Part shown: one piece after another, positions 11,652 through 22,899 of the stretch
How the letters are laid out: the number at the start of each line of letters is the position of its first letter
Position numbering within the stretch: position 1 is the stretch's first letter
DNA from: Apiospora phragmitis
Lineage: Eukaryota; Ascomycota; Sordariomycetes; Amphisphaeriales; Apiosporaceae
Direction of reading: 5' to 3'
Assembly: GCA_038363925.1 (NCBI GenBank)
Contig: JAQQWL010000015.1
Span: 2,232,001-2,296,000, forward strand
DNA length: 64,000 bases
Translations under genes and position numbers: made by a program
Notes under the pieces: model-generated
Databases searched by the model: none
Told to the model about the DNA's origin: nothing
The model's input: the letters and a program-made list of their open reading frames with translations, nothing else

Positions 11652-12700
11652 CACGCACACCTAACAGCAGTAGGCGGGAGTCGATAGGTTTAGGTGGCCC
11701 CTTTTTTGACACGAAGTCTGTGGAGACAACGCCAAAGTTGAGCACAATTGTTGAACTCCGGGCCACGAGGGTGTAGCATTTGCTACTTGAACACGCGCCA
11801 TGCGCTCGATTTCTCCTGGAAAATTGGGGGCAGACTTTCTCCAATCTGTTAGGCAGTGTTCGACTCAATTGGAGAACATATTTCCACGTTTGATGCTCAT
11901 TGCCCCGATACTTAATGTGCAACCCCTTGACATTTTGCACTCATGATTGAAGTTGCGCTTGGAGAACTTTAGTGGCACCGAGCTCCGCCAACAGTGCTAT
12001 GAATTGAGCAGATACAACGGTCCGAGCTAACCTAGCTTCCAGTCGGCGTCGTGTCAAACTTGAACTTTGCTCAACCTTGTAGGGCAACCGACCCCTGATA
12101 AAGACGTCATTTTCACGCTTCTTCAATTTCGTAGAAGAACTTATCATTTCAATTTCTGGCATACAGGCAACGCTCTGCTTGTTCCAGGCACATTGCGTTG
12201 CGAGCATAGCCGGCAGGCAGCATTTCAGTTTGTGATGCACGAGGCTCATGCCTGATGAATCTTCCGTCGAGACCGACTACTTTACGTGAGGATGGTCTTA
12301 TCGCTTCAGAGACCCTAACACCATCGAGGAAGCCCATGCTCGCGCCTCAAAGAGGTATGATAACATGATAGGTTAGAGTGACATATTCAGAGGCACCCGC
12401 ATTCTGTGTGATGATCAACGGTAGAGAATCAGTTGCCTACAACTAGCCTGCCCACCGAAGTCAGTTCCACCACGTTGTTCAAGAGATAGCGCTTCCTCGA
12501 AACAAAATGTCACGGCGCAGCTTCGGCGTCGGTGTCATGTCCATGGGCCTATGCAGACACCGGATGTTGAAGTGGGACGCGGTGTCTATGAGGACGTACA
12601 TTGTATCTTCTTGAAGTGCCTCTTCCCAGGTGTCGAACTATAAGATTGTAGCGAGGCGCAAAAATATATGAATTATAACGCGGTCAGTACTTAATCACTT
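11652..12700. other. Intergenic, no gene recognised
   Basis: No frame with family resemblance. If the hydrolase relic on the right (minus strand) once had a C-terminal part it should lie here, but I cannot identify it. Confidence 0.35.
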
Positions 12701-12719
12701 CCACTTCGTCAAACCTTTC

Positions 12720-13015
12720 GGGTTCGCCAACCGGGCCACCATTTGGAAGCACTCGTAGCCTGCCCGTGCCAGAAAGCCTGGTCGCAGGTCGTCTGGCGGA
12801 GATGCGTGAAAGCAGAACAGCCTATCTGGTCGTAGAAGACGACTGGGAGGCCATACTGCGACCAGAGCTCTGCGAGCGCGAGGAGATACTCCTTGCCGGC
12901 GCCGGGACCGCCATGGACAACAAGCGACTAGGGTCTTGCTGCAAGAAAAACCGCCGAAAATACTGTGATAGGTGAAGTAGGGCTCATCGATTGATGGGAT
13001 GTTGAAAGGGGCCAT
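12720..13015 (-). pseudogene. Relic of a proline-iminopeptidase/amino-acid-amidase-like alpha/beta hydrolase
   Basis: On the minus strand from ATG 13015 a short N-terminal stretch (MAPFNIPSIDEPYFTYHS) is followed, after one surplus base near 12926, by VVHGGPGAGKEYLLALAEL and then YGLPVVFYDQIGCS. HGGPG is the oxyanion-hole signature of the prolyl iminopeptidase (peptidase S33) family, and FYDQIGCS is the strand that follows it. The homology stops after ...TTCDQAFW. The nucleophile elbow (GxSxGG) and the Asp/His residues are not found downstream. About 80 of roughly 300 residues remain, so I read it as a truncated relic rather than a sequencing problem. Confidence 0.5.
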
Positions 13016-13894
13016 TGCCTTCGGAGATCAGGATTTCGGGCCATGACTCAGCCATGACTCAAGGAAATAGGGGTGTTTGCCTGGAAGGGAACCAATTACC
13101 AGTGCTTCTACGCCGTCTGCGCCCGCCACCGTGTTGCACCAAGAACTGTACAGCCCCGTGAAGTGTGCATTTGGGGATACAGGGAACCAAGCTGGCAATA
13201 AGACCACTGGCATCACCGAAGCAGAAGTGTTTACAGGATGTTCATCCATTTTCGTCTTAACCCCTCAACTTTCCAACGTTATGTGCCCAACCCATTATGA
13301 TTCTTGCTTTGCCTCTGCAGAATCAGCATCCCATCATATCACTATAGTTAATTACGTTAAGTATCGCAAGTTGTGCCCCAGTATGGTATGCACATGTATG
13401 CCAGCTTTCCTCCGGCAATGGTCCGTCGACTTTTTGTACGAGGATTGGCATGGTACTGATAATGTCTGTAAGCACGGCCATAATTTTGAGTGTGGATGCC
13501 TCGAATTGCCACATCGATGACCAATCTTGGCGGTGAAAACTTCTGTGGTGGCACTGCTTGATGGAGTTGTGCAACCAAGAGACACGCTGAAGTGGACGAT
13601 CAGCACTATTCACAAGCACGTCTTGGACAGTTTATTGGATGGTATTCTTAGAATCTGCCAGCGATGCTCAGGAAGCCTTACCCTCTGGAACAGACAACCG
13701 CATGAGCAGCATATCGGAGACAAGGAGCCTCATGTGAGGGGGTGGAACTTGAGAACACCGAATGATGACTGCCCGATACAGATGGATTTAAACTTGAAGT
13801 CGTCCAGTTTCGTAGAGGCCTACTCTTCCTGCTTCCCGGTATCAGAGAAATCTGCTGTGCCCTGGCGACTCGAGTATCATATTCTTATCCAACC
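13016..13894. other. Spacer, no gene recognised
   Basis: Overlapping short frames on both strands without recognisable similarity. Contains the upstream region of the PTH11-type gene. Confidence 0.35.
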
Positions 13895-15372
13895 ATGTCG
13901 GATGCATCTAATGATGGTCTGTTGGCACTTTGTGGCTCGATGATGATTTTGTCAATGGTCGCAGTTGGCCTCCGGTTTTGGGCGCGTAAGCAGCAAAAAG
14001 TGCCACTGATGGCCGACGACTGGACAGCTGTCGTTGCACTGGTGAGTTTATTAGCATATTTCATCGTCAGACCTTATTATCTTGAAGCTATCGTTACTGA
14101 TAATTATTGCATAATTGCTTTAGTTATCTTACATTGGAGCAACGATATGTGTTTTCATGGGTGAGTCACTCGATATCTTCTAGCGACTATTTTACTCAAT
14201 CCAGCATGGTCCCCATAAGTATAGCACCACACCACTCGCAAACACGTCTGATAGAAATCGAATTTATAGTGGTCCATGACAAGGGGCTGGGCTACTCCAA
14301 TCATAATTTTGGAACGAACAGAACAAAAAGAGTGGTGAGTTCGAGCCTTGTATTCTCATGTCACTTGACGGTTGAACTTCAACACTCTTATGTAAGTAAC
14401 TAACCCCGAAACAGCTTTAAATGGTCCTTGGCGTACTGGAAACGTGCACACTTGGCTTTGTAAAGCTCAGCGCGCTCTTCTTCTACCCGCCGCATATTCT
14501 GCAACAGCGGCAAACTGACCATATTCAGTACCCTGACATGGATCACTATCATCATCTTGGTTCTATGGCTTCTGGTCTTTGAGTTTCTAGCAGGCTTTGT
14601 ATGCGGCACGGACTACTCAAAGGTCGTGGTGGGTTCTTTCTCTCACGTCTGCAGTATTGCGCTCCCTTCCAGCTTAGGGCTTGCTATTTCCGACATTCTT
14701 CTAGATGTCTGGATACTGGCTCTCCCTATACTTGAGGTAAGTCATGCCTCGCTCTGGACACCTTTCATAGGTTATCTAGCCATTTGCTGACAAAACCCAA
14801 CGAACAGATTTTGCGTCTCCATACATCCTGAAAAGAAAGGTTTCCATTATGGGCATCTTCCTTTTGGCTTCGGTGTAAGCTTTTCAAGTGAAACTCGGTA
14901 GATGGGCGGAGGGCTCATCTATATGTTAACCTGAAATATAGTGGCCTTGCTGCGTCAATAGCTCGGATGGTCTTGTATATCAAAATCCACCTCGGAGGCA
15001 TATCTTATTTCATCTATACTGACTATCAGTGTAAGTTCATTGCTACGGCACAAAGACTATGATCACGAGACCAGGGTTGCTAACTTGACTCGGTGTATTT
15101 GGATAAAACTCCTCACTCAAATGGTGTTCTATGGCAGGCTGGAGTGCGGAATGGCCATCATAGCCGTAAACCTGCCATCCCTTCGAGTCCTAGCTGTCTC
15201 GCCTAAGATGTCGGAGCTACTGGGCAAGATTAGAAGGATGTTTAAGCCATCTTTCCTACCCGACAGCAGCTCTGAAGTTGCGCCCAATTCCCTGGTGGCG
15301 CGCAATGCCGATGGGATCGAGAGCATCGAGTCATTCAGTACCGGGCCACGACTACCTCCAGGTTCGACTTAG
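13895..15372 (+). CDS. PTH11-type seven-helix membrane protein (fungal rhodopsin-like domain), heavily frame-damaged
   Basis: Exons can be traced at 13895-14041, 14124-14160, 14270-14334, 14415-14736, 14808-14874, 14942-15030 and about 15138-15372. The product has the layout of PTH11-type integral membrane proteins: N-terminal helix, the DDW motif after helix 2 (residues ~48-50), several further hydrophobic helices (for example WITIIILVLWLLVFEF), a charged loop LKRKVS before helix 6, then ECGMAIIAVNLPSLR and a hydrophilic tail. Family members are plasma-membrane receptors or sensors. Lesions: a surplus T at 14416-14418, a loss at 14460-14461 creating TAA, a surplus C at 14486-14488, a loss at 14826-14827, and a phase mismatch at the last intron. 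It has more damage than its neighbours, so real decay is possible. Confidence 0.6.
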
Positions 15373-15727
15373 CTTCCTAGAAGATCCAGAGAGACAAAAC
15401 TGGAGTATTGCGGAGAGTTAGACTTCCAAGTCCCAGAGAAGAATCAGGGAATAGAAAACGGAGAATATGGAAGAAGGGTAAGAGAACGAGAAAGGGGGGT
15501 CTCGAAGATTGATCTGTAACACTGGCAACAGTGTCTGCGAACTCACACAGTCAATTCATATATTCATTCGGCGTTGTTAGAAAGTAACCAGGAAGTCTAT
15601 AATTCGAGTTATGAGGCGAGTTCTAACATTTTTGTATCCTAAAGCCAAGTGTATATATCACGGTCTGCATTATAACACAAGGGTCCTGCAACAGTAAGCC
15701 TCGGATTCAACAACTATACCATCCGAC

Positions 15728-17779
15728 TCACTTCGCTACCCAAATATTCCAGACTTTGTCCATTTTGGTCTGTGGGCGCGGCACATACATAGCCTCATAA
15801 CTATCAATCTCCTCCCGCAGGCCCCCGATGCTGAGATCCGTCGTGCCCGGCCGGACATAGGTGCTGCGGAAAGCGAGCTTCCAAAACGCGAAGGCGGCGA
15901 CGAAGAACGCAATCATGCCGTAGTCCAGAAAGAACCACATGACGTCCCAGCCGCCGTCCAGGAACAGGTCGTAGCCGGCCGCCAAGATCATGAACAGCGT
16001 GCCCCCCATGGCCAAGTACGACGTATACGGCTGAAAGCGCCCCCGGTACGGCAGCGCATCGCGGCTGACCCCTTGTTTCTGCAAGGCCGCGTAGAAGTGC
16101 CGGTACGTCAACGCCGTGCAGCCGTAGTTGAGCAGCTGGCAGCACGTGACGAGGTCGACGAGGTAGGTCAGCACCTTGGCCGACGAGCTGGAAACCTGCA
16201 GGAACGCGAGCAGGCTGAAGGACAGCGCCAGCAGCAGCGCGAAGACCGGGATGCCGCCCGCGTGCAGCGGGCGAAGAAGCGGGGCGCGTAGCCCTCGAGC
16301 GCCATGCCGTGCAGGGGTGCGCGTCGCGGAGAAGAGGATGCCGTTGCCGGCGCTGAAGATGGAGGTCATGATTAGGGCGTTGACGAGGTGCGGCAGGCCT
16401 TGGATCGCGAGTCGGCCCATTGCGATGACGTAAGGTCTGTGCTCATGCCACCGAAATTAGCTTGAAGATGCTAGCGGGAAAGAAAAGCAGGTAGCGTGAG
16501 TTGCCCGGGGAAAGGGGGCGGGAGTGGGTACTTACGACGCGGCGCCGGTTCCTGAGCCAGTGATATCCCCGTTTAGGATGCCAAGCAGTGTCTCGTCGTT
16601 GTAGGGTATGACGATGCCCATGCAAAGAGCGGAGCCCATAAAGAAGACCAGGATACGCCAGACGAAGGACCGAAATGCGGGGGGAAGGATCTTTCGTGGA
16701 TTTTTTGTCTGCAGCGACCATGGAGATGTATTCGGGGCCGGTAACCCTAGAATGTTGAAGCTGTAGTTAGTATAAGTCCTTGTTCGGCTTCGGCGTAAAC
16801 GCGATGTACTTACGAGAAACTAGCCTGGTAGACGCATGAAAGCACCCCAAGGAACTTGCCGACGCCTCCGGGGTGAGATGTTCCACGAAGGCTCCTGGGT
16901 CTTTCCAGTATCTGAATCCGTATCGGTCGTGTATGGGGTTACCACCCAGCATGGTGACGAAAGTGAAGGCGAAGAGGCCCAGCATCAAGAATACCTTGAA
17001 TATCGAGAGATAGAGCTCGGAGATGCCGAAATACCGGACGGAGATGACGTTGAGAATGGCGTAGAGGACGATCATGGCAACAATGATGGCCTCGACCGGG
17101 ACCTCGTCTGTCCAGAAGGTGATCATGATGTTCATCGCGACCATCTCAAAGGGCACCAAGAAAGCCACTATATAAGTGTTAGTATCAGTAGCCGGCAATA
17201 CATAAAAGAATGAGGCATGTATATAGCACCACGTACTGTTCAGGAAGAAGTTCCAAGCCATAGCAAACCCAAGAGCACCGTCCACCCACTCGCCAGCAAA
17301 GCGTATGAACGGCGAGGGAATCGGCATGTAGCTCACCATCTGGCGAAGCACTCGTTAACAGCCCACACTGAGGTAATTTCAGCAACCAGCCATTCTTCCA
17401 GTATGTACCGACAAAGGTAAACTTACTGAGTCCGCCCCATATCATGAACGCAATGAGTAGACTCGCTGGACCGCCCTTCGGAAGCGCGGAGCCCATCTGT
17501 ACGTACAAAGCTATAGGATGGTTTAAATTTCAGCAAAAGATGCTTTCTTTCAGGGCGGATGGGATTGACGGCCGTACAAGTTCCAATAGCTCCGCCGATG
17601 GCGAAGAGTTGAACCTCTTTGGCCCGCAGCTTCCGGTGCAGCGCCTGGGACCCGGCCGTCAGGTCCACGGCCACAACCTCGGCGATGTCGGAGCCATCGC
17701 CGGGACTGAGATTGGCCGAGTGTTTGGTGGTGACAGAATCGGCGGGCGGCCCCTTTTCGCGGGGCTCGGAAACGGCCAT
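15728..17779 (-). CDS. Amino-acid permease (APC superfamily, fungal AAT type)
   Basis: Plasma-membrane proton-coupled amino-acid importer. Six exons: 17578-17779, 17427-17510, 17237-17367, 16814-17167, 16536-16746, 15728-16436; all introns GT-AG. After a ~55-residue cytosolic N-terminus comes the hallmark VQLFAIGGAIGT of helix 1, then ALPKGGPASLLIAF, ECFAEMVSYMPIPSPF, GPEYISMVAA and SATRTLHGMALEGYAPRFF, about 12 membrane segments in all. Substrate cannot be told from sequence. Five 1-nt indels break the frame: losses at 17341, 16865-16866 and 16254-16255, gains in T6 16701-16706 and G4 16314-16317. Correcting them gives 563 aa, normal for the family. ATG 17788 is an alternative start three codons upstream. 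It shares a promoter with the divergent P450. Confidence 0.85.
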
Positions 17780-18492
17780 GATTAGCAACCTAAGGAATGA
17801 CGACGGCCGTGAGCGCTCTCAATCGACGCTTGTGATGATATGGGATGAAAAATAACGGCCAACACTGATCAGATTCCAACTAAATTAATGCAAGGGAAGT
17901 CTATCATGAATAGAAGCAATCGTCTCTTTTTCGGTTTCCGCTCGATATCTACATAGGGCGATGATCATAGCGATATATCACCGCTTCTCCAGATACACAT
18001 TGGTGTATCGTCATTGACCAATCCGGGGGCCTACGGGGGTTCTACGCGACTATCTCCGAATTCTTGCCGATAGGTAAGGTGGAATGAACCTGAAGTCCCC
18101 GCAAAACCGGGCAGTTCTTCCTTGGCAGATAACGAGTCCCAGAGTCCGTCGGATTAGCGAGCGACGACAAGCTTATCCCTATATTTTGGTAAAATACGCA
18201 TTGATAAGGATTGCCGGCTTTCGGTCTCGCTGTAATTATGGCAAATCGCCATTAAAGGGGACGGCTAAGGACTCAGTGCGGGGTAAGCAGCTCGTCTGAC
18301 ACCATTTGGCTTTGTCCTCTTATCATCGCAAGCTCCCGATCATGTCTTATCTACCAGTGCAGGAGTCTTCTTGGAGATATCCTAGCCGGAAATACACAAA
18401 ATGACGACTAGAAGAACACCTACATGATTGAAGTCTGCGACACAGCTGATCCAAAGTTTGACCTTCATACGAAAAGGTAAGGAGTCCTTACC
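17780..18492. promoter_or_regulatory. Divergent promoter between permease and CYP504-like P450
   Basis: About 0.7 kb between two outward-facing start codons. No gene is recognised. The arrangement would allow shared regulation of the permease and the P450, but no specific operator could be identified. Confidence 0.4.
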
Positions 18493-20290
18493 ATGGATTT
18501 CAAATTTGTGGACATGAGCACGCCGCTGGCGTATCGCAAGGAGCAACTGGGCACTCTGATGGCACAAACCGATGCTGTGGCCATAATCCTAGCTATTGCT
18601 GCAATAGTCTTACCAGTCCTGCTATATTACGTAAGCGCCTGCTCCCCCCTTTTCATCATGCAAGTGCGCCATACTGACAGGGGGTGTAACAGGCCTGTTA
18701 TGCCACTGACATCCCTCACATAAAGGGGTTACCAGAGATCCCTGGCGCGGTGCCGATATTTGGTCATCTGTTGAAACTTGGCGACGACCACGCCACAACA
18801 TGCGAGAAATGGTGGCGGCAGTACGGACATTCGGCCTACCAGGTGAAGCTTGGCAACACCAGGGCCGTCGTGGTCAACTCCTTTGAGGACTGCAAGAAGA
18901 TGCTTCTGGGAAACCAGAATGCCGTCATAGACCGCCCGAAGCTATACACCTTCCACGGTGTCATTAGCAGCACGCAGGGCTTCACCATCGGCTCGTCGCC
19001 CTGGGACGAGTCGTGCAAGAAGAAACGCAAGGCTGCGGGCACGGCCTTGGGCAGGCCAGCCCTGCGGAACTACTACCCCATGTTCGACCTGGAGAGCTAC
19101 TGCATCGTGCGCGACATGCAGAAGGACAGCCAATCCGGGGAAGTCGAAATCGACGTCCGGCCCTACATCCAGCGCTATGCGCTCAACACCACCTTGACCC
19201 TGTGCTACGGCATCCGCATGGACGCCGTCTACGACGACCTGCTGCGCGAGATCTTGCACGTCGGCTCCGCTATCTCGCTCCTCCGCAGCGCGTCCGAGAA
19301 CCTGCAGGACTACGTCCCGATCCTGCGCTACCTGCCCAATAACGAGAAGACGCGGCGCTCCAAGGAGCTGCGGGACCGCCGCGACGCCTACCTCAACCTG
19401 CTCCTGGACAAGGTCCGCGACATGATCCGGCGCGGCGTCGACAGGCCTTGCATCGCGGCCGCCATCCTGAAGGACGAGGAGACCCGGCTGACGGGCGTCG
19501 AGGTCTCGTCCATCTGCCTCTCGCTTGTGTCCGGGGGGTTCGAGACCATCCGGGACGCTGACCTCCTGCCTCGGCTCGCTGTCGACGCCCGAGGGGCAGG
19601 TCTGGCAGGACCGCGCGTACGCGGACATCAAGCGGCACTACCCGGATGTGCGCGGGGCCTGGACCAGCTGTTTTGTCGATGAGAAGATTCCGTATGTCAA
19701 TGCGATTGTTAAGGAGGCTGGGCGGTACTACACCGTCAGTGCCATGAGTCTGCCGCGGAATACCGTGACAGAGGTCCACTGGAACGGAGCCGTCATCCCG
19801 CCCAAGACAATGATCCTGATCAACGCTCAGGCCGGTAACCATGGCAAGTATTTACCTGTAATTTGATAGTTAGAAACCTTCCGTCTTCCATGCTAACCCT
19901 GCGTCGGTAATAGACACCGACCACTTCGGCCCCACCGCGTCCAGCTTCGACCCCGAGCGCTGGCTGAAAAGCCTGGACCCGCCCGCCGAAGCCGAGGCCG
20001 CCGGCCTCGGCCACCTCAGCTTCGGCACCGGCTCGCGCGCCTGCTCCGGCCAGCACATCGCGTCGCGGCTGCTCTACGCGGCGCTGGTGCGCATCCTGGC
20101 CTCCTACCGGATCGTCGCGAGCGAGGCGAGCCCGCCCAACACGGACTACGTCGACTACAACCAGTTCAAGACGGCGCTTGTGGCCATCCCGCGCGAGTTC
20201 AAGGTCCGGCTCGTGCCGCGCGATGCGGCGGTTACCCGGGAGTGTCTGGAGCTGGCGGAGGGGCGGACTAGTCTACACTACAAGGAGTGA
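18493..20290 (+). CDS. Cytochrome P450, CYP504-like (phenylacetate hydroxylase type)
   Basis: Haem-thiolate monooxygenase anchored to the ER by an N-terminal helix (AVAIILAIAAIVLPVLLYY). Exons 18493-18630, 18693-19843, 19914-20290. Proline hinge LPEIPGAVPIFGHL; I-helix segment LVSGGFETI, as in CYP504 instead of the usual AGxDTT; ExxR as KEAGR; PERW; haem loop FGTGSRACSG; then QFKTALVAIPREFKV. In Aspergillus, CYP504 enzymes (phacA/phacB) hydroxylate phenylacetate or its hydroxy derivatives; the exact substrate here is inferred. Two bases appear lost in CCGGG 19550-19554 (expected ETIPGT); restoring them gives 555 aa. The last intron (19844-19913) would use a GC donor. A GT donor at 19836 is an alternative that removes three residues. 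The SDR follows 0.4 kb downstream in the same direction. Confidence 0.85.
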
Positions 20291-20699
20291 GTAGGGGCAT
20301 AAGGGAAACCAAGGGTCAGGGGTAATCGTGGGGTGTGCTAGGACAAGACAGTTTTTGGAGACGTTGCTGGGCCATGAGAATGCCACCATTCAGGAGTAAA
20401 GGTTGTATCATTCGTTGTTACCTAGTTATCACGTTGCCGGTTATCTTGTCCCCCATCGGACGATCCGACTCCGATAAGTGGGAACTGGGATAGACCCTTG
20501 AGTTGTTGGGGTAGCCAAGATCTTGCCTGCTCCAGACTAGCTGAAGTATCCGATCTGTCAAGGCCTTGGGGTAACCAGCAATGTGCATTACACTGCCTAC
20601 CTAGTATTGCTGTCCATTCCCATAATAATTCCTGCCTATCCCTTGAAAGAAGACGGTCAGCTGAGCTTTACCGACCAATCATCTCAATCCAGTACAAAG

Positions 20700-21854
20700 A
20701 TGCCCTCGCTTCGAGTTGAGCAGCTCTTTAGTGTCAAGGGCTATGTAGGCGCTGTGACAGGCGGATGCAGCGGTCTCGGCCTCATGATCTGCAAGGTCAG
20801 TACTTTCATCAGCTCCTTCCTTGTATACCCCACCCCTGACAAAGTTGTCTAACACTGCAGGGCCTACAAAGGGGCTTGTGGAAAATGGTGCCAAGGTGTA
20901 CGTCCTCAGTTTGCCGACGGACCCCATTGATGAGACCATAGCCAAGCTCAACGAGATTGGCCAGCCGTACGGCGGGACAGCACATGGGTAAGCGAGCGAG
21001 TCCATTACATACTTTTGCCCATGTTTTGAGGAACCAGAATTTAACGGTTGGGAAAATACAGGATCCCCTGCGACGTCTCCGATAAGGACTCCATAGCCCA
21101 AGCCGCCGCCACACTCAGCGCCCGCGAAACCCGCCTAGACCTGCTCTGCTCCAACGCGGGGATCCGGCGCGACCCGCCAGTGGCGTGCGACGTGCTCAAG
21201 GCCCCGCTGGCAGAACTACAAGCGTCGCTCTGGTCGGGGAAGCCGGGCGACTGGGCCGACACCTTCGCCGTCAACACGACGGCGCACTACTTCCTGTCGG
21301 TCGCCCTGCTTCCCTTGCTCGCGGCCGCGGCCGAGACGGGACAGAGCGAAGGCCGTGGGGCCGTCGTCGTGACGAGCTCATGCGCGAGTATGCACAACGC
21401 GACCAATGTCGATCTGACGAGTTATGCGGCTAGCAAGGCGGCGACGGACCATTTGGTGAAGCTGCTGGCGGCTAAGTTCAGCAGGTTCTATGTTCGGGTG
21501 GCGGGTATCAACCCGGGGTGTGAGTTGGAACTCCCTCTCAAGTATTTGGGGGCACTGTGCTGACAAACCTCGTTCTTTAGTTGTGCCGAGCAATATGAAC
21601 CCGGTAGGACAGGAAGGCAAGATGTTCAGTGCCCTGTTTGACAAGGTCCCCGCCAAGAGAGCTAGAAATGACGGGGATATCGCTGGTGCAGTCTTGTATC
21701 TTGCCAGTCGCGCTGGGGTAAGTCGCTCCCTCTCCACAACCACCAGATCATCAGATCATGTCGCTAGACTAACATCACTGAAAAGTCTTACGTCAACGGT
21801 GTATCCTTATGAATTGATGGAGGACGGGTTCTGCTGGCTAACGGCCAGGAATGA
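20700..21854 (+). CDS. Short-chain dehydrogenase/reductase with an in-frame TGA near the end
   Basis: NAD(P)-dependent oxidoreductase with a Rossmann fold. Exons 20700-20795, 20872-20987, 21062-21519, 21581-21717, 21786-21854; no indels. Cofactor motif GAVTGGCSGLGLMI (TGxxxGxG type), acidic-turn CDVSDKDS, LLCSNAG (NAG motif), a serine in VVVTSSCAS and the catalytic YAASK. After the last intron the frame reads SYVNGVSL, then TGA (21810-21812), then IDGGRVLLANGQE and a second TGA at 21854. The part after the first TGA is the expected SDR C-terminus (normally Cys or similar, then V/IDGGR). The product is 277 aa if terminated and 291 aa if the codon is an error or read through. The acceptor of intron 1 (20871) is weak; 20860 is an alternative that breaks the frame. 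Confidence 0.8.
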
Positions 21855-22213
21855 TGTCTTCATGTACTTTATCTGAGTAAAGTATGGACTCATACCAGAA
21901 TGAGTTTGCCCCTTTTCGATGTCGACTAGCCGGCGGCCGTCAAATAATACCGGATATCTGATATTAGAACTGATATGAGCAGACGCTTTGCTTAGTCGAC
22001 CCATGTACCAACAGTCTATTTTTTGATATATCATATATCGCCTCTACTCTAGATCGGATGACTCTAACCTCGTGTTAGATCTATCAACAGTCTAAATCAA
22101 CCTCACTAATGAACGTGTACAAATACACCATGTAGTCCCTGAGTTTGGGCCACGACTGGTCCGCTCTTATCCAGGTCTCCTGAAGACAACATAACAGTGC
22201 AACAAGGTCAATT
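21855..22213. other. Spacer, no gene recognised
   Basis: AT-rich 0.36 kb between the SDR and the viperin-like relic; contains only the 3' and 5' flanks of these genes. Confidence 0.4.
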
Positions 22214-22899
22214 ATGCTATCCAATCTACCCCCACTGCACTGGCACTTGGCCGTGGCGGCCACATGCCTCAGCACCATTGCCACGGGAACTTACTTCATC
22301 CACCACCGCTACCTTCACGAAGACAGCTCGACCGAACGCCTCTCCGTCAACTACTTCTTCACCCGCAAGTGCAACAAAGGGTGCGCCTTCTGCTTCCACA
22401 CCGAAAAGACCTCCCACGTCGCCCCCCGAGGCCGACATGAAGCGCGGCCGGGCCCCTTCCGCTGGAAGGTGTTCCAGGTTCTGTACGTCGAGGGCGAGAA
22501 CGACGCCGAGGAGGGCGACGCCCCGACGCACCACAACAACAAGCGGAAACGCAACGCCAAGCAGCTGCTCATCTCGGACGCGCGAAGTTCGAGACCTTTT
22601 GCCGCAAGCACCGGCATCTTGATTGCTTCATCCCGGAGCCTAACACCGTCATGGGGTCGAGCTACTTACTCTTGGACGAGTACCTGTGCTTCTTGGACAA
22701 GGGCGCCGGGGTCGAGAAGCAGTCGCCATCCCTCTTGGACGTTGGGGTGCAGAAAGGGCTGAGTGAAGTTTACTGGGGCCAGAAGGCGTCCAGGGAGCGC
22801 GGTGGCATATTTGAGTGGACCAAGGATGCTCTCGGGGACGGAGACGTGGAGGGTGAGAGTGGATGCGGGACTGCTAACAAGAATTTGTTGGACTGGTGA
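22214..22899 (+). pseudogene. Viperin-like (RSAD2 family) radical SAM gene with large internal deletion
   Basis: Viperins are radical SAM enzymes that convert CTP to the chain terminator ddhCTP. Here an N-terminal hydrophobic helix (HLAVAATCLSTIATGTYFI) is followed by SVNYFFTRKCNKGCAFCFHT, carrying the C-x3-C-x2-C cluster motif in the viperin-specific context. After EADMKRG (near 22448) the sequence jumps within about a dozen bases to FRWKVFQVLYVEGEND, then FETFCRKHRHLDCFIPEP, SSYLLLDEYLCFLD and SLLDVGV, ending LDW as viperins do. The stretch between, over 100 residues in viperins and holding the GGEP-type SAM-binding motif, is missing. There is also a surplus base in C6 22422-22427 and a loss near 22581-22586. 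The protein cannot be active. The deletion junction argues for a true pseudogene or a collapsed assembly. Confidence 0.8.
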
